From the NCBI RefSeq assembly GCF_036013955.1, contig NZ_CP107903.1:8866001-8930000 (forward strand): a stretch of DNA of 64,000 nt. Reading direction: 5' to 3'. Below, piece by piece: positions 42,196-50,223 of this stretch (its first letter is position 1; every line of letters starts with the position of its first letter). The position numbers and the translations under genes were made by a program. The notes beneath the pieces were generated by a model. That model was not told where the DNA came from, did no database searches, and saw only the letters and a list, made by a program, of their open reading frames with translations. This DNA is from Streptomyces sp. NBC_00459 (GTDB taxonomy: Bacteria > Actinomycetota > Actinomycetes > Streptomycetales > Streptomycetaceae).

Positions 42196-45000
42196 TCAGT
42201 CCGTGGTGCTGCTCAGCAGGGTCTCCAGGGCGGTGGCGGCGTCGGCGCCGCCGTCCTCGAAGAGGACCCTGTTCAGCAGCGCGGGCAGCTCACGGGCCGG
42301 TATGTCCAGGAAGGGCGCGAGCCGCCGGGCCAGTTGTGCGGGGTCGTCACCCAGGCCGTGCCGGGTGAGGGCGTCGGCCGCGCGTCCCCAGAGGCCCGGT
42401 TCGTCCATGAGGTCCCGCACGGTGACCACTTCGGACGGTGCCGGGGCGGGGCAGGGATCCTCGATCGTCCAGAAGTGTTTGCCGTGCCTCGCGGTCAGGG
42501 CCGGCCAGCCCTCGCCGGGCAGGTGAATGGTGGCCCGTGTTCCCACGGGTACGACGACGTCCAGGCGGAAGCGGCCGTTCTCGCGCCGCCAGCTCACCGA
42601 TGCCTCGCCGTAGGGGGTGAGGTGTCGGGCGGAGGCGTGGGTGAGGGCCCGGTACGGCAGCGGGCGTACGGTGAACTCCCGGTATCCGGGGGCGGCGGGG
42701 GCGAGTCCGGCGACCGTACGGTGCATCCAGTCGGCGACGGCTCCGAGGGCGTAGTGGTTGAAGGACGTCATCTGGCCGGGGTTGACGGTGCCGTCGGGCA
42801 GCATGCTGTCCCAGCGTTCCCAGACAGTGGTGGCGCCCATCGTCACGGGATACAACCAGGAGGGGCAGCCCTTCTCCAGCAGCAGGCGGTGGGCGAGATC
42901 GGGATGGCCGGCGGCGGTGAGGGCGTCGGTCATCAGCGGGGTGCCGACGAATCCGGTGGCGATGCGGAAGCCGTTCGTGCGGACCAGGTCGGCGAGCCTG
43001 TCTCCGGCCACCGCACGATGGTGGGGGGAGGCCAGCAGGTCCCATTGCAGGGCCATGGCGTACGCGGTCGGTGAGTCGCCCAGGATCCGGCCCGCGGGGG
43101 TGACGAAGGCACGGGCGAACGCCTCGCGGGTGCGGGCCGCGAGCGTGGAGTACCGTGCCGCGTCCTCGTGGCGGCCCAGTACTTCCGCGGTGCGGGCGAC
43201 GACGTCCGCGCAGCGGGCCAGGCACGCGGTGGCGACGACGTCGGTGGGAGTGCGGGCGGCGAACGGGTCGTCGGGCGGTGCGGTGGGGTCGAGCCAGTCG
43301 CCGAACTGGAAACCGCCCGCCCAGACTCCGTCGGTGGTCAGCGAGGCCGTCTTGTCGACCCAGGCGCGGGCACTGTCGAACTGCCGCCGCAGGATGCCGA
43401 GATCGCCGTACCGTTCGTACAGCACCCAGGGGACCACGGGGGCGGCGTCGCCCCAGGCCGCGGCGGTGGGGGCGGTGTCTTCCAGGATGTCGGGGATCAC
43501 CCAGGGGACCGCGCCGTCGGGGTGCTGGTCGGCGCTGAGGTCGGCGAGCCAGGAGGAGAGGAAGCCGGCGGAGTCGAAGAGGAAGGCGGCGGTGGGGGAG
43601 AAGACCTGGATGTCGCCGGTCCAGCCGAGGCGTTCGTCGCGCTGCGGGCAGTCCGTCGGTATGTCGAGGAAGTTGCCGCGCGTGCCACGGACGACGTTCT
43701 CGTGGAACTGCTCCAGGTCCGGGTCGGAACAGGAGAACCAGCCGGTCCTGCGCAGATCGCTGCCGACCACCATGGCGTGCAGGTCCTCGACCGCCAGGTC
43801 AGGTATGCCGGTGATCTCGGCGTACCGGAAGCCGTGGAAGGTGAGCGAGGGTTCGAGGACGGCCTCGGCGGCTTCCGCCAGCAGATAGGTGTCGATGGCG
43901 TCGGCCGTGCGCAGCGGCCTGGTGCACAGTTCCTCGCCCTCCAGGACCTCGGCGTGGCGGACCGTGACCTCCCGGCCGTCCGTGGCGTCACGCACCCGCA
44001 ACCGGACCCAGCCGACGACGTTCTGCCCGAAGTCGACGAGCGTACGGCCGGACGGCGACTGCCAGACCTTGAGCGCGGGCAGCACCTCGGTGACCCGTAC
44101 GGGCGGCCCTTCCGGGGCGACGAGTCGCGACAGGTCCGCCTCCTCGTCGGACAGGACGTCCACCGGCCCGGTCGCTTCGCCGGGCGCGATGCGCAGATCG
44201 GCGCGCTGCCCCTTGTAGAGGTCGTCGGCGAGCACCCCGGTGTCGCGGGCCCGCCACTGCTCGTCGGTGCCGAAGGTCTCCACCGACCCGTCGGCGTACC
44301 GGACTTCCAGCTGGGCCAGCAGGGCGAGCCGGTCGCCGTACAGGGCGCGGGCGCCCCACCAGCCGAGATGGCCCCGGAACCAGCCGTTGCCCAGCAGGAC
44401 GCAGAGAGTGTTCTCGCCCTCCGTCAGCAGTGCGGTGACGTCATGGGTCTGGTAGCGCAGCCGGTGGCGGTAGCTCGTCCAGCCAGGTGCGAGGACCTCG
44501 TCACCGACCCGGACGCCGTTGACGGAGGCGGTGTAGACACCGTGAGCGGTTGCGTAGAGGCGGGCCGAGACCACGCCCGCGCGCAGTGTGACCGTCCGGA
44601 CGAGTTCGGGGGCCGGCGAGTCCAGGGCGCCGTGATCGCGGGGGGTGACGAACCGGGCGCTCCAGTCGGAGGGGTGCAGCAGTCCCGCCTCCACGGTGGC
44701 GGGCGCACTCCATTCGCTCCAGCGCTCTCCGGAGGCCACCCGGACCCGGACGCTCCCCCGGCTCCGCGAGGCCAGAGGGGCGAAATGCCATGGCACCAGA
44801 ACCTGTTCGGCCGACTCGACCCGCACGGTCGTGGCACCGTCCAGCTCCACCTCGTACGCCGTCTGTCGCCAGGCAGGGTCCTCCGTGCGGACCTGCCAGG
44901 ACAGGCGGGGCTCCGGGGTGCCGACGCCGAGTGAGTCATCCCGGTGTTCGAACCGGACGGAGACCACCGTGGTGTCGGGTTCCGGACGCTCAAGGCTCAT
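42196..45000 (-). CDS. Cytoplasmic alpha-L-rhamnosidase (GH78)
   Basis: A 934-residue GH78 enzyme without a signal peptide or CBM67-like insert, so it probably trims rhamnosyl oligosaccharides after import. The catalytic elements are retained: PQRDERLGWTGDIQVFSPT and TTVWERWDSMLPDGTVNPG. There is an extra C-terminal region of about 90 residues (VVTVRDLMDEPGLWGRAADALTRHG...) rich in short helices that is not part of the catalytic core. The ATG at 44998-45000 is chosen over 45021 because homology starts there. A LacI-type palindrome lies at 45023-45040. Probably transcribed with the secreted rhamnosidase. Confidence 0.9.
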   Translation of the reverse strand: MSLERPEPDTTVVSVRFEHRDDSLGVGTPEPRLSWQVRTEDPAWRQTAYEVELDGATTVRVESAEQVLVPWHFAPLASRSRGSVRVRVASGERWSEWSAPATVEAGLLHPSDWSARFVTPRDHGALDSPAPELVRTVTLRAGVVSARLYATAHGVYTASVNGVRVGDEVLAPGWTSYRHRLRYQTHDVTALLTEGENTLCVLLGNGWFRGHLGWWGARALYGDRLALLAQLEVRYADGSVETFGTDEQWRARDTGVLADDLYKGQRADLRIAPGEATGPVDVLSDEEADLSRLVAPEGPPVRVTEVLPALKVWQSPSGRTLVDFGQNVVGWVRLRVRDATDGREVTVRHAEVLEGEELCTRPLRTADAIDTYLLAEAAEAVLEPSLTFHGFRYAEITGIPDLAVEDLHAMVVGSDLRRTGWFSCSDPDLEQFHENVVRGTRGNFLDIPTDCPQRDERLGWTGDIQVFSPTAAFLFDSAGFLSSWLADLSADQHPDGAVPWVIPDILEDTAPTAAAWGDAAPVVPWVLYERYGDLGILRRQFDSARAWVDKTASLTTDGVWAGGFQFGDWLDPTAPPDDPFAARTPTDVVATACLARCADVVARTAEVLGRHEDAARYSTLAARTREAFARAFVTPAGRILGDSPTAYAMALQWDLLASPHHRAVAGDRLADLVRTNGFRIATGFVGTPLMTDALTAAGHPDLAHRLLLEKGCPSWLYPVTMGATTVWERWDSMLPDGTVNPGQMTSFNHYALGAVADWMHRTVAGLAPAAPGYREFTVRPLPYRALTHASARHLTPYGEASVSWRRENGRFRLDVVVPVGTRATIHLPGEGWPALTARHGKHFWTIEDPCPAPAPSEVVTVRDLMDEPGLWGRAADALTRHGLGDDPAQLARRLAPFLDIPARELPALLNRVLFEDGGADAATALETLLSSTTD

Positions 45001-45022
45001 ACCGACCTGCGCTCCCTGCATT

Positions 45023-45040
45023 GTGTGGCACGTTCTACAC
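45023..45040. promoter_or_regulatory. Probable LacI-family operator before the GH78 genes
   Basis: GTGTGGCAC-GTTCTACAC is an imperfect 18-bp palindrome with central CG; 7 of 9 arm positions match. Its left half GTGGCACGTT resembles GTGGAACGTT at 46340-46348, upstream of the neighbouring LacI gene. Confidence 0.55.
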
Positions 45041-45178
45041 TTGAAACGACTCAACCCTGAGGTGAAAATGTCCGGCGCGTCAAGAGGCGAGGCACGGGAA
45101 TTTCCCGGCGGCACTCGGCACAGGTCCGGAACCCGTTCGGCGCGGGTGCGCACGTGAGAGGCGGGGAAGCGGACCGGA

Positions 45179-46222
45179 TCAGGCGCCGGACAGCGGCGCG
45201 GTGCTGCCCCGTGTCACCAGGCGTGGCGTGGAGGCCATGACGACTGAGCGGTCGCGCCGTTTCTCGATCCGCTCCAGCAGCAGCCGGGCCGCGGTCTCGC
45301 CCATCATGGCGCCCGCCTGGTCGACGCTGGTCAGGCTCACGGGGGTGAGGGCGGCGATGGAGGTGTTGTTGTACCCGGTGAGCGAGAGGTCCTCGGGGAT
45401 GCGCAGGCCGAGTTCGGCGGCGGCCCGGAAGACGCCGGTCGCGGCGACGTCGGCGCCGGCGAAGATCGCGGTGGGCGGGCGCGTGGAGGTGAGCAGTTCC
45501 ATGGCGCCGCGGTAGCCGCCCTCGTCCGAGTAGCCCGATTTCACGACCCGGGCCAGGTCGGCCAGGCCGTGCCGGGCCATCGCGTCACGGTAGGCGGCCC
45601 GTACGTGGTGCTCGGGCCGCTGTTCCCACTGGCTGTCGCGCACCGTCGGATGCGACACATGGGCGATGTCCCGGTGTCCGAGTGCGACCAGGTGATCGAC
45701 GATCAGGTCGACGCCGGCCCCGTCCTGGTTGACCACGCGGTCGTACGCCGGTGAGGGGTCGTGGTGTCCGACCACCACCGTCGGCACATCGGCCGCTATG
45801 CGCACCACTTCGGCGCGGGCCACGGCGGGCGCGACCAGGATCAGGCCGTCCATCTGGCGGTCCACCATGGCATGGATCAGCTTCGTCTGTTCCTCGGTTT
45901 CGGCGGAACTGCTGGAGCCGATGAAGAGCGCGTACTCGGTGCCCCGCAGCGTGGCGTTCACCCCGTCCAGGAGGTCGGCGTAGAAGGCGTTGCGGACGCT
46001 CGCCAGCAGCACGCCGATCGTGTAGGTGCGGCCCCGCATGCCCCGGGCGGCGGCGTGCGGGCGGTAACCCAGCTCGGCCATCGCCGCCTGCACGCGCTCA
46101 CGCATCGCGGGGCTCACCCCGTAGGCGTTGGTCAGCACCTTCGACACGGCGGAGGTCGACACGCCCGCACTGCGCGCGACGTCCGTGATGGTGACTCTCT
46201 TCGAGCCGCTTGCCGCTTGCAC
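45179..46222 (-). CDS. LacI-family transcriptional regulator of the rhamnoside/CUT1 locus
   Basis: A 347-residue LacI regulator: TITDVARSAGVSTSAVSKVLTNAYGVSPAMRERVQAAMAELGY is the DNA-binding and hinge region, with the AAARGMRGRTYTIGVLL link to the sugar-sensing domain and a C-terminal RPPTAIFAGADVAATGVFRAAAELGLRIPEDLSLTGYNNT block. The GTG start is at 46222. It lies between the two GH78 genes and the divergent CUT1 importer, and similar LacI-type boxes occur on both sides (45023, 46272, 46332), so it probably controls both. Confidence 0.9.
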   Translation of the reverse strand: MQAASGSKRVTITDVARSAGVSTSAVSKVLTNAYGVSPAMRERVQAAMAELGYRPHAAARGMRGRTYTIGVLLASVRNAFYADLLDGVNATLRGTEYALFIGSSSSAETEEQTKLIHAMVDRQMDGLILVAPAVARAEVVRIAADVPTVVVGHHDPSPAYDRVVNQDGAGVDLIVDHLVALGHRDIAHVSHPTVRDSQWEQRPEHHVRAAYRDAMARHGLADLARVVKSGYSDEGGYRGAMELLTSTRPPTAIFAGADVAATGVFRAAAELGLRIPEDLSLTGYNNTSIAALTPVSLTSVDQAGAMMGETAARLLLERIEKRRDRSVVMASTPRLVTRGSTAPLSGA

Positions 46223-46331
46223 AGGTGCGCACCTCCGTTGTCATGCACCGCTCTGCCCGTTTTGCGTTTCCGGAACGTTACTCGCGGATGACTTGACGAC
46301 TCGGGCCCGTTCGCTTCAATCTTTGGGGCAA

Positions 46332-46359
46332 CTGCTTCGTGGAACGTTACACGAAGCAG
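46332..46359. promoter_or_regulatory. LacI-type inverted repeat near the lacI promoter
   Basis: CTGCTTCGTG and CACGAAGCAG are perfect 10-bp arms around GAACGTTA. The centre contains the GGAACGTTAC core that recurs at 46272-46281. A likely autoregulatory operator, although a stem-loop role cannot be excluded. Confidence 0.6.
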
Positions 46360-46723
46360 ATCGCATGACCGGGCCCACTGATGGGTGGCTGCGCAGAAAC
46401 CGGGCCGCCCAGGGTGTCAGATGTGCCGACCGCGACCGGAGGGCCCGGAACCGGAAGTCGCAACCGCGTCGTTGTCGCCCCGCTTTCCCGCACCGGAGTC
46501 GTCCGGAGGCGGAAATCCCAGCCCGCCCCCGTTCCCCGTCTCCCCACAGGCCGCCCCCGGGTCGGCCGCGACCCAGTGGAGGTTCTCCATGAACCGACGC
46601 GCCGCCTCCGTGACGGCCTCCCTGTGGCCGATGTGTGTGCCAGTAGGGCATGACGGCGGGTGGGTGCTCGTGTTCGCCGCAGGGTCATCAGTCCGTAGCA
46701 GCGCTGTCTTGAGGTATCACACC

Positions 46724-46743
46724 CAACCGGTTGAATCGATTCA
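46724..46743. promoter_or_regulatory. Overlapping palindromes before the CUT1 binding-protein gene
   Basis: CAACCGGTTG (46724-46733) and TGAATCGATTCA (46732-46743) are perfect palindromes sharing two bases, 28-47 bp before the ATG. The second has the central CG and TGAA/TTCA arms of LacI/CcpA-type operators. Confidence 0.6.
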
Positions 46744-46770
46744 GTCGGCGCTTGGAACGAAGGAAAAGCC

Positions 46771-48099
46771 ATGAGGTCAATCACTCGCACCAAGAGAAGA
46801 GCCGCAGTCGCGGCAGCCGCTGTGCTGCCGCTCGTGCTCAGCGCCTGCAGCGCGGGCTCGCTCGGCTCGTCCAGTGGGAACGACAGTGCCACGACGTCGA
46901 TCAAGCTGCTTGTCGACAACGCGCCCGACAACCTGAACGCGGCCAAGCAGCTGGCGAAGGACTTCGAGGCGAAGAACCCGAAGATCAGGGTGAGCGTCGA
47001 GACGCGCCCGGGCGGGACCGAGGGCGACAACCTCATCAAGACGCGGCTGCAGACGGACAGCATGTCCGATGTCTTCTCCTACAACACCGGTTCGCTGTTC
47101 CAGCAGATCGACCCGACGAAGACACTCACGCCGATCACCCAGGACTCGTATGTGAAGAGCCTGGAGAAGTCCTTCCTCCCGCAGGTCACGGTCGGTGGCC
47201 AGACCTACGGTGTGCCTTTCGGCTCGGCTCTGGGCGGCGGTGTCCTCTACAACAAGAAGGTCTACGCCAAGCTCGGTCTGACGGTGCCCAGGACCTGGGC
47301 GGACTTCATCGCCAACAGCGAGAAGATCAAGGCCGCCGGTATCGCACCGGTCATCCAGACCTACCAGGACACCTGGACCTCCCAGCTTCTGGTCCTGGGG
47401 GACTTCCACAACGTGTCCGCCGCGGAACCCGACTTCGCGGAGAAGTTCACCGCCAACAAGGCGAAGTTCGCGACTGACGCGAACGCGGTGAAGGGCTTCG
47501 AGCGCGTGGAGCAGATCCACGACCTGAAGCTGCAGAACTCCGACTACGCGTCGGCCACGCTGGTCAAGGGCCTGCAGATGCTGGCCACCGGCAAGGGCGC
47601 CCAGTACCCGATGCTCTCCACCGTCATCGGCGCGATCAAGGCGAGCAACCCGGACGAACTCGACGACATCGGCTTCTTCGCGCTGCCGGGTGAGAACGCC
47701 GCGGCCAACGGCCTGACGGCGTGGTTCCCGAACGCCTTCTACGTCCCGAAGAGCACCACGGGAGACAAGCTCTCCGCGGTGAAGAAGTTCCTCGCGTTCG
47801 CCGCGAGCCCGGCCGGCTGCACCTCCCAGGCGAAGGCGTCGACACCGACCGGCCCGTACCTGGTCAAGGGCTGCACCCTGCCGTCGGACGTGCCGACGAT
47901 CACCAAGGACGTCGCCGCGTACTTCACCAGCGGTGCCCAGAGCCCGGCCCTGGAGTTCCTGTCCCCGGTGAAGGGCCCGAGCCTGGAGCAGATCTGCGTG
48001 CAGGTGGGCTCCGGTATCACGGGGGCCGAGGACGGCGCTGCCCTGTACGACAAGGACACGAAGAAGCAGGCCCAGCAGCTCGGTCTGCCGGGCTGGTAG
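46771..48099 (+). CDS. CUT1 sugar ABC transporter substrate-binding lipoprotein
   Basis: A 442-residue extracellular solute-binding protein of family 1. Lipoprotein signal: TKRRAAVAAAAVLPLVLSAC with Cys26 in the lipobox LSAC. Mature domains show the oligosaccharide-binder fold with DVFSYNTGSLFQQIDP, VPFGSALGGGVLYNKKVY and GLTVPRTWADFIANSEKIKAAG. It captures an oligosaccharide, plausibly a rhamnosyl or arabinosyl fragment given its neighbours. Its TAG stop lies inside a 27-bp sequence that is duplicated just downstream. First gene of a three-gene importer set; the ATPase is not encoded and is presumably the shared MsiK. Confidence 0.92.
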   Translation: MRSITRTKRRAAVAAAAVLPLVLSACSAGSLGSSSGNDSATTSIKLLVDNAPDNLNAAKQLAKDFEAKNPKIRVSVETRPGGTEGDNLIKTRLQTDSMSDVFSYNTGSLFQQIDPTKTLTPITQDSYVKSLEKSFLPQVTVGGQTYGVPFGSALGGGVLYNKKVYAKLGLTVPRTWADFIANSEKIKAAGIAPVIQTYQDTWTSQLLVLGDFHNVSAAEPDFAEKFTANKAKFATDANAVKGFERVEQIHDLKLQNSDYASATLVKGLQMLATGKGAQYPMLSTVIGAIKASNPDELDDIGFFALPGENAAANGLTAWFPNAFYVPKSTTGDKLSAVKKFLAFAASPAGCTSQAKASTPTGPYLVKGCTLPSDVPTITKDVAAYFTSGAQSPALEFLSPVKGPSLEQICVQVGSGITGAEDGAALYDKDTKKQAQQLGLPGW

Positions 48100-48191
48100 G
48101 AAGCCACGTCAGTGCCTCCCCGCCTTCGTCAAGGGGAGTAGGAACGCACGTCAGTGCCTCCCCGTGTTCCTCATGGGGTGCGGGGAGGCAC
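48096..48191 (+). repeat. Stop-codon-spanning direct repeat forming a hairpin between binding protein and permease
   Basis: GTAGGAA-NN-CACGTCAGTGCCTCCCCG occurs at 48096-48122 (with TAG the stop codon of the binding protein) and at 48138-48164, 42 bp later, differing only by GC/CG at two positions. CGGGGAGGCAC at 48181-48191 is complementary to GTGCCTCCCCG in either copy, so two mutually exclusive hairpins can form just before the permease ribosome-binding site. Confidence 0.8.
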
Positions 48192-48208
48192 CCGAGAGAG
48201 GTCGATCG

Positions 48209-49159
48209 ATGACCACAGTTGTACCGAGCGGGCCGAAGCGGGCCGAGGAGCCGAAGGCGGCGGACAGGACGGGCCGGGCGGGCGGGGTGTTGCGGTCCCG
48301 GGGGACGCGCAGTTCCTATCCCGGCTGGTTCTATCTGCCCGCGGCGGTCGTCTACGGGGCGTTGTTCCTCGTCCCGACCCTCGCGTCGTTCTACTTCAGC
48401 CTGACCCGGTGGACGATCTTCAAGTCGACGTTCATCGGCCTGGACAACTACACCGCGTTCTTCCAGGAACCCGCCCTCGTGAAGGGCTTCGTCAACACGT
48501 TCCTCTACGCGGTCGTCACCTCCGGCCTCAAAGTCGTCCTCGGCCTCTTTCTCGGGATCCTCCTGACCAGCCAGATCCGCGCCCGCGGCTACCTGCGCTC
48601 GGTGGTCTTCTTTCCCGTCCTGGTCAGCACCGTGGGTGTCGGCATCACCTTCACCGCGTTCATGGACCCCTCCACCGGCGCCATCAACAAGGCCCTGGCC
48701 GTGATCGGCATCGACGGCCCGGGATGGCTGACCGAGCCCTCCCTCGCCCTGTTCTCCGTCGCTCTGGTCGACGTGTGGAAAGGCGTCGGCCTGGCCACCG
48801 TCATCTACATCGCCGGCATCGTCTCCATCCCCGACGACTACTACGAAGCCGCGAAACTCGACGGCGCCAACACCCGACAACTCCTGCGCAACGTCGTCCT
48901 GCCCCTGTCCTGGCCCGCCACCTCCACCGTCATCATCCTGTCCCTCATCGGTGGCCTGCGCTCCTTCGACCTCATCTGGGCCATGACCCGCGGCGGACCC
49001 GGCTTCAGCTCCGACGTCGTCGCCTCCGTCATCTACAAGCAGTACCAGGCAGGCTTCTACGGCCTGTCCACCGCCGGGAACGTCATCCTCTTCCTCGTCG
49101 TGACCGCGATCGTCGTCCCGCTCTCCCGCTTCCTGGCCCGCAAGGAGGTCCAGCGATGA
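48209..49159 (+). CDS. CUT1 sugar ABC transporter permease (MalF/UgpA type)
   Basis: A 316-residue inner-membrane permease with six membrane segments after a 45-residue cytoplasmic tail. The EAA loop, which contacts the ATPase, is seen as YYEAAKLDGANTRQLLRNVVLPLSWP. The ATG at 48209 has GAGAGAGG upstream and is preferred over 48164, which lies inside the repeat element. Its stop overlaps the second permease start by 4 nt. Confidence 0.93.
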   Translation: MTTVVPSGPKRAEEPKAADRTGRAGGVLRSRGTRSSYPGWFYLPAAVVYGALFLVPTLASFYFSLTRWTIFKSTFIGLDNYTAFFQEPALVKGFVNTFLYAVVTSGLKVVLGLFLGILLTSQIRARGYLRSVVFFPVLVSTVGVGITFTAFMDPSTGAINKALAVIGIDGPGWLTEPSLALFSVALVDVWKGVGLATVIYIAGIVSIPDDYYEAAKLDGANTRQLLRNVVLPLSWPATSTVIILSLIGGLRSFDLIWAMTRGGPGFSSDVVASVIYKQYQAGFYGLSTAGNVILFLVVTAIVVPLSRFLARKEVQR

Positions 49160-49983
49160 ACAAGTCCACCCGCACCTGGCTGGGCGCCCTCTCGGTCACC
49201 GCCAGCATCGTCGTCTTCGTCGTCCCCTTCGCGTTCATCGTCCTGACCGCCGTCAAGGACCCCCAGCAGGCCGCCCGGCTCGACTTCTCCTGGCCCCACC
49301 ACTTCCAGCTGATCGACAACCTCGTCGAGGTCGTGCGGGCCCGGGACTACATCCTCGTCATCGCGTTCGTCAACAGCGTCATCCTCACCGTCGCCAGCGT
49401 GAGCGCGATGGTCGTCCTGGGCGCGATGACCGCTTTCGTGCTGCAGCGCCGCACCACCCGCTGGACCGGCCTGATCAACTTCCTGGTCCTGTCCGGGCTG
49501 ATCATCCCCCCGGCGGTCGTGCCCACGATCTGGGTCCTGCAGAAGGCCGGGCTGTTCGGCACGCTCCCCGGACTCATCCTCGTGGAGATCGCCTTCGGGC
49601 TCTCCTTCTCCATCCTGCTGTTCCGCGCCTTCATCGCCACCATCCCGCGCGAACTCGACGAGGCCGCGATCATCGACGGCGCGTCCCCGCTGCGGCTCTT
49701 CTTCCGGATCATCCTCCCCATGCTCCGCTCGGTCGTCGTCACCGTGATCGTCGTCCAGTCCGTCGCCGTCTTCAACGACTTCACCAACCCCCTCTACTTC
49801 CTGCCGGGCGAACAGAACGCCACCGTCCAGCTCACCCTCTTCAACTTCCAGAGCCAATACACCACCAGCTACAACCTGCTCTTCATGGACATCCTGCTCA
49901 TCACCATCCCGCCGCTGATCATGTTCCTCTTCTTCAACCGGCAGATCGTCGCGGGCATGACCGCAGGAGCAGTCAAGGGTTAG
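49156..49983 (+). CDS. CUT1 sugar ABC transporter permease (MalG/UgpE type)
   Basis: A 275-residue permease with six membrane helices and the EAA loop LDEAAIIDGASPLRLFFRIILPMLRS. The ATG overlaps the stop of the first permease (ATGA) with AAGGAGG nearby (49142-49148). Together with the lipoprotein it makes an oligosaccharide importer lacking its own ATPase, as is usual for Streptomyces CUT1 systems. Confidence 0.93.
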   Translation: MNKSTRTWLGALSVTASIVVFVVPFAFIVLTAVKDPQQAARLDFSWPHHFQLIDNLVEVVRARDYILVIAFVNSVILTVASVSAMVVLGAMTAFVLQRRTTRWTGLINFLVLSGLIIPPAVVPTIWVLQKAGLFGTLPGLILVEIAFGLSFSILLFRAFIATIPRELDEAAIIDGASPLRLFFRIILPMLRSVVVTVIVVQSVAVFNDFTNPLYFLPGEQNATVQLTLFNFQSQYTTSYNLLFMDILLITIPPLIMFLFFNRQIVAGMTAGAVKG

Positions 49984-50223
49984 CCACACCGCCCGAGTCG
50001 TCTTGTCGGCGGCCCCCCGAGCCGGGCCCGGCCGGCCCGCCGACCCCACGTACGTCCCTCAGCGCCGCGATCCAGCACCACTGCTGGTCCCCGGCCTGCG
50101 CCCGCGCCTCATCTCCTCCCCGACGGGGCGCGGGCACGGGACGCAGCGCAGCCCCCAACAGTCGCTGTGCACAAGGGGGATGGCCCCCCGACCTCTCTGA
50201 ACAGCGCCACGAAGGAACCTCCC

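Larger units (their letters stand above)
46223..46770. other. 548-bp divergent gap between the LacI and CUT1 binding-protein genes
   Basis: The gap holds two copies of GGAACGTTAC (46272-46281 and 46341-46350), a long inverted repeat (46332-46359) and two overlapping palindromes near the right end. A 61-codon ORF (46589-46774) with GGAGG before its ATG and an ATGA overlap with the binding-protein start is visible, beginning MNRRAASVTASLW; it resembles a truncated export signal and is probably a remnant rather than a gene. The stretch 46380-46580 shows nothing recognisable. Confidence 0.55.

Noticed and set aside
46332-46359. Terminator for the sugar importer region
   Set aside because: The hairpin lies upstream, between divergent start codons, and carries a LacI-like core repeated nearby, so an operator role is favoured.
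46347-47063. 238-codon minus-strand ORF covering the CUT1 binding-protein start
   Set aside because: It opposes the lipoprotein signal and regulatory palindromes, has low-complexity sequence and no recognisable domain.
48107-48191. CRISPR-like repeat
   Set aside because: Only two direct copies with partial complementarity to a third segment and no spacer regularity or cas genes; it is an operon-internal hairpin element.
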